A stretch of DNA of 48,964 nt from the NCBI RefSeq assembly GCF_900103225.1, contig NZ_FNJH01000012.1:1-48964 (forward strand), read 5' to 3'. Source of the DNA: Pseudomonas congelans. Lineage in GTDB: Bacteria > Pseudomonadota > Gammaproteobacteria > Pseudomonadales > Pseudomonadaceae. The position numbers were made by a program, and so were the translations under genes. Below the pieces are notes generated by a model. The model was given only the letters and a program-made list of their open reading frames with translations. It searched no databases and was not told the origin of the DNA. Of the stretch, positions 16,267-23,908 are shown piece after piece (the stretch's first letter is position 1; the number at the start of each line of letters is the position of its first letter).

Positions 16267-16895
16267 GCAGACACACGATGCGCCGCCTGCTGACCTGCCT
16301 GTTGCTGCTCTTGACGCTGCCCGCAGCGGCCGACGTCTACACCTATATCGACGCGCAGGGTAATCGGGTGTTTACCGACCAGCCGCGCAAGAACGCCACC
16401 CGCGTCGACATTGCGCCCAGCAACAACATGACCGGCACACCACCGACCCGGACCTTGAAGGCCCACCCTGCCAAACCAGCAGTACAACCGATGTTTCATT
16501 ACCAGTTGCTGAGAATCCTGGTGCCGGAACCGGACGCTACCCTGGTCAATCCCAGTGGCGACCTGATCGTTACCGTCACCAGCGAACCGGTATTACAGGC
16601 GGGGCACAGCTACCGGTTGCTGCTGGACGGTGTTGCCGTCGGCCAGGCCGGCCGCAGCCCGGTGTTCCCGCTGAGCAACGTGGATCGCGGCACGCATCAA
16701 CTGTCGGTAGAGATTTTCGACGAGCTCGGCCGTGTTCTGGAAAAAACACCGAACCAGCCGCTGCACGTCCAGCGTATTTCCCTGGCGCAAAAGCGCGCGA
16801 CTCATCCGTGCAAGGATGATGACTATGGCGTGCGTCCGGAGTGTCCGCTCAAGGACAAGCCTGAGCCAAAAAGCAGCATTCTGCCCTTCTTCTGA
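16263..16895 (+). CDS. DUF4124 domain protein, exported (paralogue of the preceding gene)
   Basis: A 210-residue protein built like its neighbour: signal peptide (ends LPAAA), DUF4124 motif VYTYIDAQGNRVFTDQPRKN, linker, and a C-terminal domain with YRLLLDGVAVGQAGRSPVFPLSNVDRGTHQLSVEIFD. The shared segments LLLDG..xGQ and NVDRG point to a tandem duplication. It has an extra C-terminal tail with two cysteines (HPCKDDDYGVRPECPLKDKPEP). The ATGA overlap implies translational coupling. Function unknown. Confidence 0.82.
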   Translation: MSRHTMRRLLTCLLLLLTLPAAADVYTYIDAQGNRVFTDQPRKNATRVDIAPSNNMTGTPPTRTLKAHPAKPAVQPMFHYQLLRILVPEPDATLVNPSGDLIVTVTSEPVLQAGHSYRLLLDGVAVGQAGRSPVFPLSNVDRGTHQLSVEIFDELGRVLEKTPNQPLHVQRISLAQKRATHPCKDDDYGVRPECPLKDKPEPKSSILPFF

Positions 16896-16910
16896 TCTCG
16901 CCAAAGCACC

Positions 16911-16927
16911 AGCACCTTTTTGGTGCA
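16911..16927 (+). promoter_or_regulatory. NtrC-type binding site upstream of ntrB
   Basis: GCACC-TTTTT-GGTGC at 16912-16926 is a perfect match to the NtrC dyad. It lies about 160 bases before the expected sigma-54 start site at about 17082, enhancer distance. Confidence 0.7.
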
Positions 16928-17054
16928 CTCAATCTCTGCCTGCGCAACAATACAGCCCAATCTGGTTCAGGAAGCCTGGCCGGGTAGCGCCGTATGCGGG
17001 CACTGTTTCCAAAAATGGCCCGATTTTGCAGATAAAGCGCTTCTTTTCGGAGCC

Positions 17055-17136
17055 TTGGTTTGTTTTTTGCAACTTCACTGACACAGCACCGTATTGGTGG
17101 CCTTGCTCCTGCTGGTGCAGACCAACCAGCACCAGC
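17055..17136 (+). promoter_or_regulatory. Sigma-54 promoter of ntrBC with overlapping NtrC-type sites
   Basis: TTGG-N8-TTGCA at 17055-17071 has GG and GC spaced by 10 bases, as in -24/-12 promoters. A second NtrC-like dyad, GCACC-GTATT-GGTGG (17086-17100), covers the expected transcription start, and an inverted pair GCTGGTGC / GCACCAGC (17111-17118, 17129-17136) lies just after it. The layout suggests activation from the upstream site and repression by NtrC at the start. The 282-base gap before ntrB contains no gene. Confidence 0.6.
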
Positions 17137-17177
17137 ATTGCGCAACTGCAATGTGCCAAAAGAGGTCAACACGATTC

Positions 17178-18263
17178 ATGACTATCAGCGACGCGCTGCA
17201 CAGACTGTTACTGGATAACCTGACCACTGCCACCATTCTGCTCAACGCTGACCTGCGACTTGAGTACATGAACCCGGCGGCGGAGATGCTGCTGGCCATC
17301 AGCGGGCAGCGCAGCCATGGGCAATTCATCAGCGAGCTGTTCACCGAGTCGGCCGAAGCATTGAGTTCGCTGCGTCAGGCAGTCGAACAGGCTCATCCTT
17401 TCACCAAGCGCGAAGCGATGCTCACTGCACTGACCGGTCAGACCCTGACTGTCGACTATGCGGTGACGCCTATCCTCAGCAAGGGAGATACCCTGCTGCT
17501 GCTTGAAGTACACCCGCGTGACCGGCTGTTGCGCATCACCAAGGAAGAGGCCCAGCTGTCCAAGCAGGAAACCACCAAGATGCTGGTGCGTGGTCTGGCT
17601 CACGAAATCAAGAACCCACTGGGCGGCATTCGCGGGGCCGCACAGCTGCTGGCCCGCGAGCTGCCTGAAGAAAGCCTCAAGGACTACACCAACGTCATTA
17701 TCGAAGAGGCCGACCGCCTGCGTAATCTGGTCGACCGCATGCTCGGCTCCAACAAGCTGCCATCGCTGGCGATGACCAATGTGCACGAAGTACTGGAGCG
17801 CGTGTGCAGCCTGGTCGAGGCCGAAAGCCAGGGCTGCATCACCTTGGTGCGCGACTACGACCCAAGCATTCCCGACGTGTTGATCGACCGCGAGCAAATG
17901 ATCCAGGCCGTGCTCAATATCGTGCGCAACGCCATGCAGGCCATCAGCGGGCAGAACGAATTGCGCCTTGGCCGGATCACCCTGCGTACCCGCGCCATGC
18001 GCCAGTTCACCATCGGCCACGTTCGCCATCGACTTGTGAGCAAGATCGAAATCATCGACAACGGCCCCGGTATTCCGGCCGAACTTCAGGAAACCATTTT
18101 CTACCCCATGGTCAGTGGCCGCCCGGACGGTACGGGATTAGGTCTTGCCATTACCCAGAACATCATCAGCCAGCACCAGGGCCTGATCGAGTGTGACAGC
18201 CATCCCGGCCACACCACATTCTCGATCTTCCTGCCGCTGGAACAAGGAGCAGCTTCGACATGA
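17178..18263 (+). CDS. ntrB: Nitrogen regulation sensor kinase/phosphatase NtrB (GlnL)
   Basis: A 361-residue cytoplasmic sensor without membrane segments. A PAS domain covers about residues 1-110 (ATILLNADLRLEYMNPAAEMLLAIS), then the dimerisation helix with phospho-acceptor His142 in GLAHEIKNPLGGIRGAAQLL, then a HATPase domain with N box (VLNIVRNAMQA) and G boxes (IIDNGPGIP, DGTGLGLAI). PII protein normally switches it between kinase and phosphatase for NtrC. The start MTISDALHRLLLDNL is the family N-terminus; the frame is open farther upstream only from a TTG. Its stop overlaps ntrC by 4 bases. Confidence 0.97.
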   Translation: MTISDALHRLLLDNLTTATILLNADLRLEYMNPAAEMLLAISGQRSHGQFISELFTESAEALSSLRQAVEQAHPFTKREAMLTALTGQTLTVDYAVTPILSKGDTLLLLEVHPRDRLLRITKEEAQLSKQETTKMLVRGLAHEIKNPLGGIRGAAQLLARELPEESLKDYTNVIIEEADRLRNLVDRMLGSNKLPSLAMTNVHEVLERVCSLVEAESQGCITLVRDYDPSIPDVLIDREQMIQAVLNIVRNAMQAISGQNELRLGRITLRTRAMRQFTIGHVRHRLVSKIEIIDNGPGIPAELQETIFYPMVSGRPDGTGLGLAITQNIISQHQGLIECDSHPGHTTFSIFLPLEQGAAST

Positions 18264-19696
18264 GCCGTAGTGAAACTGTCTGGATCGTAGACGACGATCG
18301 TTCTATCCGCTGGGTACTGGAAAAGGCCTTGCAACAGGAAGGCATGACCACGCAGAGCTTCGACAGCGCCGACGGGGTGATGAGCCGTCTGGCCCGTCAG
18401 CAACCGGACGTGATCATTTCCGACATCCGCATGCCGGGTGCCAGTGGCCTGGACCTACTGGCGCGGATTCGCGAGCAGCATCCACGTCTGCCGGTGATCA
18501 TCATGACCGCCCACTCGGACCTGGACAGCGCCGTGGCGTCTTATCAGGGCGGCGCGTTCGAGTACCTGCCCAAGCCGTTCGACGTCGATGAAGCCGTCTC
18601 GCTGGTCAAGCGCGCCAATCAGCACGCTCAGGAACAACAGGGCCTGGACGTTGCACCGACGCTGACCCGCACCCCTGAAATCATTGGCGAAGCGCCAGCG
18701 ATGCAGGAAGTGTTTCGCGCCATCGGCCGTCTGAGTCACTCCAACATCACGGTGTTGATCAACGGTGAGTCGGGTACCGGCAAGGAATTGGTCGCTCACG
18801 CATTGCATCGCCACAGCCCGCGTTCGGCCTCGCCGTTCATTGCACTGAACATGGCGGCGATCCCCAAGGACCTGATGGAGTCCGAGCTGTTCGGACATGA
18901 AAAAGGTGCGTTCACCGGTGCGGCCAACCTGCGCCGCGGGCGCTTCGAACAGGCCGACGGCGGCACGCTGTTTCTCGATGAAATCGGTGACATGCCCGCC
19001 GACACCCAGACCCGCCTGTTGCGTGTACTGGCGGACGGCGAGTTCTACCGGGTCGGCGGTCACACGCCGGTCAAGGTCGATGTGCGCATCATTGCCGCCA
19101 CCCACCAGAATCTGGAAACCCTGGTGCAGGCCGGCAAGTTCCGCGAGGACTTGTTCCACCGCCTGAACGTGATCCGTATCCACATCCCGCGCATGTCGGA
19201 CCGTCGCGAAGACATCCCGACCCTGGCCAAGCACTTCCTCAGCCGCGCGGCTCAGGAGCTGGCGGTCGAACCCAAGCTGCTCAAGGCCGAGACCGAGGAA
19301 TACCTCAAGCATCTGCCGTGGCCAGGCAACGTGCGCCAGCTGGAAAACACCTGCCGCTGGATCACGGTGATGGCTTCGGGTCGTGAAGTGCACATCAGCG
19401 ACCTGCCGCCGGAGCTGCTGAGCCTGCCACAGGACGCCGCCCCGGTCACCAACTGGGAACAGGCGCTGCGCCAGTGGGCCGATCAGGCCTTGTCCCGCGG
19501 TCAGTCCAGCCTGCTGGACAGCGCCGTGCCGACCTTCGAGCGGATCATGATCGAAACCGCCCTCAAGCACACCGCCGGCCGCCGCCGCGATGCCGCCGTG
19601 CTGCTGGGCTGGGGTCGTAACACCCTGACCCGCAAGATCAAGGAACTGGGCATGAAGATCGATGGCGGGGATGACGACGAGGCTGACGAAGGCTGA
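18260..19696 (+). CDS. ntrC: Nitrogen regulation response regulator NtrC (GlnG)
   Basis: A 478-residue sigma-54 activator. Receiver domain at 1-120 with acidic pocket VDDD (10-13) and phospho-acceptor Asp55 in IISDIRMPG; AAA+ domain with Walker A GESGTGKE (169-176), the sigma-54 contact loop GAFTGA (216-221) and Walker B TLFLDEIGD; C-terminal Fis-type helix-turn-helix (TAGRRRDAAVLLGWGRNTLTRKIKEL). It is coupled to ntrB by a 4-base overlap. It should act on the glnA and ntrB promoters in this window and, with CbrB, perhaps on the hut operon. Confidence 0.98.
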   Translation: MSRSETVWIVDDDRSIRWVLEKALQQEGMTTQSFDSADGVMSRLARQQPDVIISDIRMPGASGLDLLARIREQHPRLPVIIMTAHSDLDSAVASYQGGAFEYLPKPFDVDEAVSLVKRANQHAQEQQGLDVAPTLTRTPEIIGEAPAMQEVFRAIGRLSHSNITVLINGESGTGKELVAHALHRHSPRSASPFIALNMAAIPKDLMESELFGHEKGAFTGAANLRRGRFEQADGGTLFLDEIGDMPADTQTRLLRVLADGEFYRVGGHTPVKVDVRIIAATHQNLETLVQAGKFREDLFHRLNVIRIHIPRMSDRREDIPTLAKHFLSRAAQELAVEPKLLKAETEEYLKHLPWPGNVRQLENTCRWITVMASGREVHISDLPPELLSLPQDAAPVTNWEQALRQWADQALSRGQSSLLDSAVPTFERIMIETALKHTAGRRRDAAVLLGWGRNTLTRKIKELGMKIDGGDDDEADEG

Positions 19697-19750
19697 GCCG
19701 TCTTCAAGACCGAACACTGGCATTTCTGACAGTTACTCGCCACGTCCTTT

Positions 19751-19801
19751 AATGATTAGCTTCTTCTGCCCCCACTCAAGGGGCATAAGGAGCTAATCAT
19801 T
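19751..19801 (+). promoter_or_regulatory. 51-nt RNA hairpin that contains the amidase ribosome binding site
   Basis: The two ends pair over AATGATTAGCT (19751-19761) and AGCTAATCATT (19791-19801), continue through four more pairs, a single C/T mismatch, and an inner GC stem TGCCCC / GGGGCA, closing on a 7-nt loop. In all 21 of 22 positions pair, one as G-U. The AAGGAG Shine-Dalgarno sequence (19787-19792) lies in the 3' arm, and the ATG of the amidase begins at the next base, 19802. No T-run follows, so this is not an intrinsic terminator. It should keep translation closed unless opened. Confidence 0.75.
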
Positions 19802-21595
19802 ATGGAAAGTGCACTACTCGATGAATCTGACGCCCGACAGCACGCCAATAATTTACGTTTGCTTGCGGCACTGCCGCGTGGTGCCAGCATTGAAAGACGC
19901 GAGCGGATTGTTGACTACGATATTGTCGAACTCGCCGCACTGCTGCGCGAAGATAACCCGCAAAGACTGACCGCCGAACAGGTGTTCGTCGAGTACTGGA
20001 GCCGCATCACGCGGTTCAACGGCCCGCAAGAAACCTACGGCGATAACGGTAAATACAACGCTTTTGTGCGGCTGGAAGATTTCTCGACACTGTTAGAGCA
20101 GGCAAGACTCGCCGATCAATGGCTGACGACTCCAGACGATCAACGCGGCCCGGCCCCTCCGTTGTGCGGAATTCCCTTCGGCATAAAAGACTCTTTCGCC
20201 ATCCAGGGCCTTGAAAGCAAAAACGGCACTCAGGCCTTTTCCGGCAACCTGGCATTACGTGATGCGACATGCGTCGCCCGGCTGAGGGCTCAGGGCGCAC
20301 TGATTATCGGTCATACCATCTGCTCCGAACTCTCGACCCACACCGTCGGCCAGTTTGCCGGGAATGCGTGGGACCCGACGCGCACGCCGGGCGGGTCCAG
20401 TCAGGGCTCGGGGGTCGCTCCGGTGGCGCGTCTGTGCGCCGCAGCGCTGGGCGAAGAAACTGCGGGCTCGATTATCATCCCGGCGGCAGCCAATGGCGCC
20501 AGCGCAATAAAACCGTCATTGGGGCTGGTGTCCGGTGCCGGCGTGATGCCCCTGCGAAGCGGCTGGGACGTGGTCGGCCCCATGGCCCGTTCGATTCGCG
20601 ATGCGTCGCTGATACTGTCGATAATTGCCGGCCCTGATGGAGAAAACGACCCACAAAGCCTGTCGGCCCCGTCGATAGGCGAGCAGCTTTGCATTACCCC
20701 GACCCCCGGCTCTCTTCCTCTGGAGGGGCTGACCATAGGGATTCCGCAGACAGACTGGATGTCTTCGCCCGGTCACCCTCCCGCGCAGTCTTACGACGAG
20801 GACTACAGCGCAGCCTTCGTCAGGTTCAAGGATCAGCTTGCAGCGCTGGGCGCAAAGGTCGTCGACTTCCCTTGGCTGGATGCCGGAACCCCTGAAAACA
20901 GCCCTTACACCGCGCCCGAACCCATTCACGACGTGCTGAACAGTGATGGCAGCATTCTGATGAGAGTCAACGCCCAGGCCGTTACCAGTTACGCCAACCA
21001 ACTGGAAACCCGGCACTGGTCAGCCGTGCGTGACTTCGCAGACGTGTTGGAGAATCAAGATGACAGAGACTATTTGCTAAGAAGATATCCGGAGTTCTTC
21101 GATCAGGTTGCCTCACTCATTCCAGTGGGGATCAGACTCGAAGCAGAGAACAGACGCCGTCAACAGCAGGGGCTTTTTGAAAAGGCCCTGAATGACTATC
21201 AGATTGACTTCATGATGGTGCTGCCGCTCGGTGCTCACGTCGGCGAGCGGGCAGGCACACTGACGAAGACGCTTCCGGTACAACGTAAGTATTTCGATAT
21301 GCCCAACGCGCTGGCATGGCCCATGCTGACACTGCCCATCGGCTATGGCGCGACCGGCATTCCACAGCAATTGCCCATTACTGCGGCCTTTTGGGGAAGG
21401 CGCTTCAGCGAGCCTTTGCTGGTGCAGGCCGCCATCGACTTTCAGACCCATTATCCCGAGTATCACACCAAGGCCCCGCCAGACCCGGACTTCGCCTCAC
21501 CTCTGGCGTTTCATCTCTGGACACTGGACGAGATTCCTTGGCAGTACTCAGCGGATCCGCTGGTCATTGCCGAAGGCAGGCGGAAAAAATCATGA
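19802..21595 (+). CDS. Amidase-signature family hydrolase
   Basis: A 597-residue cytoplasmic enzyme (no signal peptide) of the amidase-signature family, which hydrolyses amide bonds with a Ser-cisSer-Lys triad. The residues are visible: Lys129 in GIPFGIKDS, the cis-Ser in GGSSQGSG (197-204, probably Ser200) and the nucleophile Ser223 in GEETAGSIIIPAA. The usual DTGGSIRxP is changed to ETAGSIIIP. The N-terminal 100 residues are longer than in GatA-type proteins. Substrate unknown. The start is fixed by AAGGAG nine bases upstream, within a strong hairpin. The stop overlaps a following small ORF by 4 bases. It is not part of the conserved ntrBC neighbourhood as I know it and is probably accessory. 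Confidence 0.88.
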   Translation: MESALLDESDARQHANNLRLLAALPRGASIERRERIVDYDIVELAALLREDNPQRLTAEQVFVEYWSRITRFNGPQETYGDNGKYNAFVRLEDFSTLLEQARLADQWLTTPDDQRGPAPPLCGIPFGIKDSFAIQGLESKNGTQAFSGNLALRDATCVARLRAQGALIIGHTICSELSTHTVGQFAGNAWDPTRTPGGSSQGSGVAPVARLCAAALGEETAGSIIIPAAANGASAIKPSLGLVSGAGVMPLRSGWDVVGPMARSIRDASLILSIIAGPDGENDPQSLSAPSIGEQLCITPTPGSLPLEGLTIGIPQTDWMSSPGHPPAQSYDEDYSAAFVRFKDQLAALGAKVVDFPWLDAGTPENSPYTAPEPIHDVLNSDGSILMRVNAQAVTSYANQLETRHWSAVRDFADVLENQDDRDYLLRRYPEFFDQVASLIPVGIRLEAENRRRQQQGLFEKALNDYQIDFMMVLPLGAHVGERAGTLTKTLPVQRKYFDMPNALAWPMLTLPIGYGATGIPQQLPITAAFWGRRFSEPLLVQAAIDFQTHYPEYHTKAPPDPDFASPLAFHLWTLDEIPWQYSADPLVIAEGRRKKS

Positions 21596-21777
21596 GCCCG
21601 ACCTCCTTCTTTGTTATCCAGTGGAAGCCTCTGAACAACCCGGCATTGCTGCCGGCGCAGGCGAGTGAGCCGCCAGACGCATTTTTCAACGTGCGATGGC
21701 GGCCCACCCAGGGCCTGACTTATTACCCGGAAACGGCTGTGCTTACTCTGCCAGAGAAGGTTTTTCCCACAGGTTGA
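21592..21777 (+). CDS. Small ORF coupled to the amidase gene, function unknown
   Basis: A 61-residue ORF starting MSPTSFFVIQWKPL at an ATGA overlap with the amidase stop, the classical layout of translational coupling. It is rich in Pro, Trp and Phe (VIQWKPLNNPALLPAQ, FFNVRWRPTQ), with no signal peptide. Its last 11 codons run antisense into the end of the aldo-keto reductase gene (21743), so its C-terminus may have been created when that gene was joined here. I recognise no family. It could be a real small protein, a truncated remnant or a chance frame. Confidence 0.45.
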   Translation: MSPTSFFVIQWKPLNNPALLPAQASEPPDAFFNVRWRPTQGLTYYPETAVLTLPEKVFPTG

Positions 21778-22780
21778 TACCGCCTTCCACCGCAAAGCTG
21801 TCGATCTCGGTCAGTTCTTCGCTGCTGAACGCCAGGTTCTTCAGCGCGCCGACGTTTTCGACGATCTGCTCGGGACGGCTCGCACCGATCAACGCTGAGG
21901 TCACGCGCGGATCGCGCAACGTCCAGGCCAGGGCCATTTGTGCCAGGCTCTGACCGCGACGCTGGGCGATTTCATTGAGCGCACGCACGTGGGCGATGTT
22001 CTGCTCGGACAGGTGCGAAGCCTGCAGCGAGCCGCCACCCGGACGATTGACCCGTGCATCCTTGGGCACGCCGTTCAGGTACTTGTCCGACAGCAGCCCC
22101 TGGGCAAGTGCAGTAAACGCGATCACGCCAGCACCCAGCTCTTCGGTAGCGTCGAGCAAGTCTTTCTCGACCCAGCGGTTAAGCAGGTTGTAGGCCGGCT
22201 GGTGAATCAGCAGCGGTACTTTCCACTCTTTGAGCAGCGCGGCGATTTCGCGGGTCTTGGCCCCGGAATACGACGAGATACCGATATACAAGGCCTTGCC
22301 TTGCTGAACCGCGGTGGCCAGCGCGCTGGCGGTTTCTTCCAGCGGAGTGTCCGGGTCGAAACGGTGGGAATAGAAAATGTCGACGTAATCGAGGCCCATG
22401 CGTTGCAGGCTCTGATCAAGGCTGGCGAGCACGTATTTGCGTGAACCACCGCCCTGTCCGTACGGCCCTGGCCACATGTCCCAGCCAGCCTTGCTGGAAA
22501 TGATCAGTTCATCACGGTAGTGCTTGAAGTCTTCGCGCAGCAGCCGGCCGAAGTTGATCTCGGCGCTGCCGTACGGCGGGCCATAGTTGTTGGCCAGGTC
22601 GAAATGATTGATGCCCAGATCGAACGCCGTGCGCAGCATGGCGCGCTGGGTGTCGATCGGCGTGCTATCACCGAAGTTGTGCCACAAGCCCAAAGACAGT
22701 GCCGGAAGCACCAGCCCGCTGCGGCCGGTACGGCGATAAGGCATGTCTTCGTAACGATTTTCGGCAGCGATGTAGGTCAT
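21743..22780 (-). CDS. Aldo-keto reductase, L-glyceraldehyde 3-phosphate reductase type (YghZ/MgrA)
   Basis: A 345-residue (beta/alpha)8 NADPH-dependent reductase, about the length of E. coli YghZ. The N-terminus RYEDMPYRRTGRSGLVLPALSLGLWHNFG, the Tyr in NNYGPPYGSAE, the Lys in SSKAGWDMWPGPYGQGGGSRKY and the His in YSHRFDPDTPLEET match this AKR14 group, which reduces aldehydes including methylglyoxal. A GAGAGGA site precedes the ATG. It is the last gene of the leftward cluster, 81 bases after the binding-protein gene, and may be cotranscribed. The 3' end overlaps the small ORF of the opposite strand by 35 bases. Confidence 0.92.
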   Translation of the reverse strand: MTYIAAENRYEDMPYRRTGRSGLVLPALSLGLWHNFGDSTPIDTQRAMLRTAFDLGINHFDLANNYGPPYGSAEINFGRLLREDFKHYRDELIISSKAGWDMWPGPYGQGGGSRKYVLASLDQSLQRMGLDYVDIFYSHRFDPDTPLEETASALATAVQQGKALYIGISSYSGAKTREIAALLKEWKVPLLIHQPAYNLLNRWVEKDLLDATEELGAGVIAFTALAQGLLSDKYLNGVPKDARVNRPGGGSLQASHLSEQNIAHVRALNEIAQRRGQSLAQMALAWTLRDPRVTSALIGASRPEQIVENVGALKNLAFSSEELTEIDSFAVEGGINLWEKPSLAE

Positions 22781-22861
22781 TGAATCCTCTCTTGTCTGGG
22801 GGATATTCGAGGCGTCTTGATTGCGTTTGCCAACAGGCGAGGCCTGTTCGCAACGCCGGAA

Positions 22862-23797
22862 TCATGGCTTTTGCCAGACAACCTGCTGAATGTCGACCCG
22901 CTTGGGTATCAAGTGGTTGTCGTAAAACAGATCAGCGGTCGCCTGCTGCGCGCTTACGATCTCCGGCGTGATCGGCAAGCTGGGTGATACAGGCCGATGG
23001 TCAAGATACTGAGTCATGACCGCTTCGGACAAGCCCATGCTGCGCGCCAGTATCTGAATACTCTCGACACGCTGCGAGCGCGACAACCCGTCGGCAACCG
23101 TCAGTTCGTCGAGCACCTGCTGCACGAGCACCGCGTTTTCCTCGGCAAACGCACGCCGTGCGGTATAGAACGGCCCGGACAATCCAAGCCCCTCGCCGTT
23201 GGCCAGCAGGCGACTATGGCCTTCGCTCATGGCGATGGAATAGTAAGGGTCCCAGATCGCCCAGGCATCCACACTGCCGTTTTCAAAGGCAGCGCGGGCA
23301 TCGGCGGGGGTCAGGTAAATCGGCTGAATATCCTTGAAGGTCAGGCCGGCCTTGTTCAGCACACGCAGCACCACGTTATGCGAGCTGGAGCCTTTCTGCA
23401 GCGCGACCTTGCGGCCTTTCAAGTCAGCGACGCTGTGCACCGGGCTTTCGTTGCGCACCAACAGGGTTTCCACTTGCGGCTTGGGCGGCTCGGCACCGAT
23501 GTAGACCAGGTCGGCACCTGCGACCTGGGCGAAGATCGGCGGGATGTCGCCGGTGGAGGCGATGTCCAGGCTGCCAATGTTCAGCGCCTCCAGCATCTGC
23601 GGCCCGGCCGGAAACTCGATCCATTTGATTTTTTTCTCGGGAAAACGCTTTTCCAGCAGGCCATGTTCCTTGGCCAGCACCAGCGTGATCGAGCCCTTCT
23701 GATAGCCGATGCGAAGGGTGTCAGGCTCGTCGGCAGCAACCGTACCGAACAGGCCACTGAAAGCCAGAATGGCGGCGATAAACGTGAATGGTTTCAT
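22862..23797 (-). CDS. Aliphatic sulfonate-type ABC substrate-binding protein (SsuA-like)
   Basis: A 311-residue periplasmic protein with signal peptide MKPFTFIAAILAFSGLFGTVAA. The mature sequence DTLRIGYQKGSITLVLAKEHGLLEKRFPEKKIKWIEFPAGPQMLEALNIGSLDIASTGDIPPIFAQVAGADLVYIG is the SsuA/TauA pattern, and GRKVALQKGSSSHNVVLRVLNKAG and VDAWAIWDPYY follow. The ATG at 23797 has AAAGGA six bases upstream; a farther in-frame start lacks support. No ssuB or ssuC gene is adjacent, so it must use a transporter encoded elsewhere. Alternative ligands such as other sulfur esters are possible. Confidence 0.88.
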   Translation of the reverse strand: MKPFTFIAAILAFSGLFGTVAADEPDTLRIGYQKGSITLVLAKEHGLLEKRFPEKKIKWIEFPAGPQMLEALNIGSLDIASTGDIPPIFAQVAGADLVYIGAEPPKPQVETLLVRNESPVHSVADLKGRKVALQKGSSSHNVVLRVLNKAGLTFKDIQPIYLTPADARAAFENGSVDAWAIWDPYYSIAMSEGHSRLLANGEGLGLSGPFYTARRAFAEENAVLVQQVLDELTVADGLSRSQRVESIQILARSMGLSEAVMTQYLDHRPVSPSLPITPEIVSAQQATADLFYDNHLIPKRVDIQQVVWQKP

Positions 23798-23821
23798 GGG
23801 TAATCCTTTCTCGGTCGACTC

Positions 23822-23872
23822 TCGTGCCAATGCTCCGCGTTGGCATGCATCCCGTGACGCTCCGCGTCACCT
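23822..23872. repeat. Interspersed hairpin repeat (GCTCCGCG family)
   Basis: Two back-to-back short palindromes, GCCAATGCTCCGCGTTGGC and GTGACGCTCCGCGTCAC, lie between the monooxygenase and the binding-protein genes. The core GCTCCGCG and the pairing arms match the elements at 42683-42757 and 48757-48814. It may stabilise or attenuate the mRNA between the two genes. Confidence 0.7.
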
Positions 23873-23908
23873 CTCTGCAGCCAGGCTCGGTATCCGGTAC
23901 GGGAAATA

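Noticed and set aside
19697..19801. Possible NrsZ-like nitrogen-regulated small RNA after ntrC, as described in P. aeruginosa
   Set aside because: Only 105 bases separate ntrC from the amidase start, there is no -24/-12 element (TGGCA is present near 19720 but no TTGC at the right distance) and no terminator, so an independent small RNA gene is not supported.
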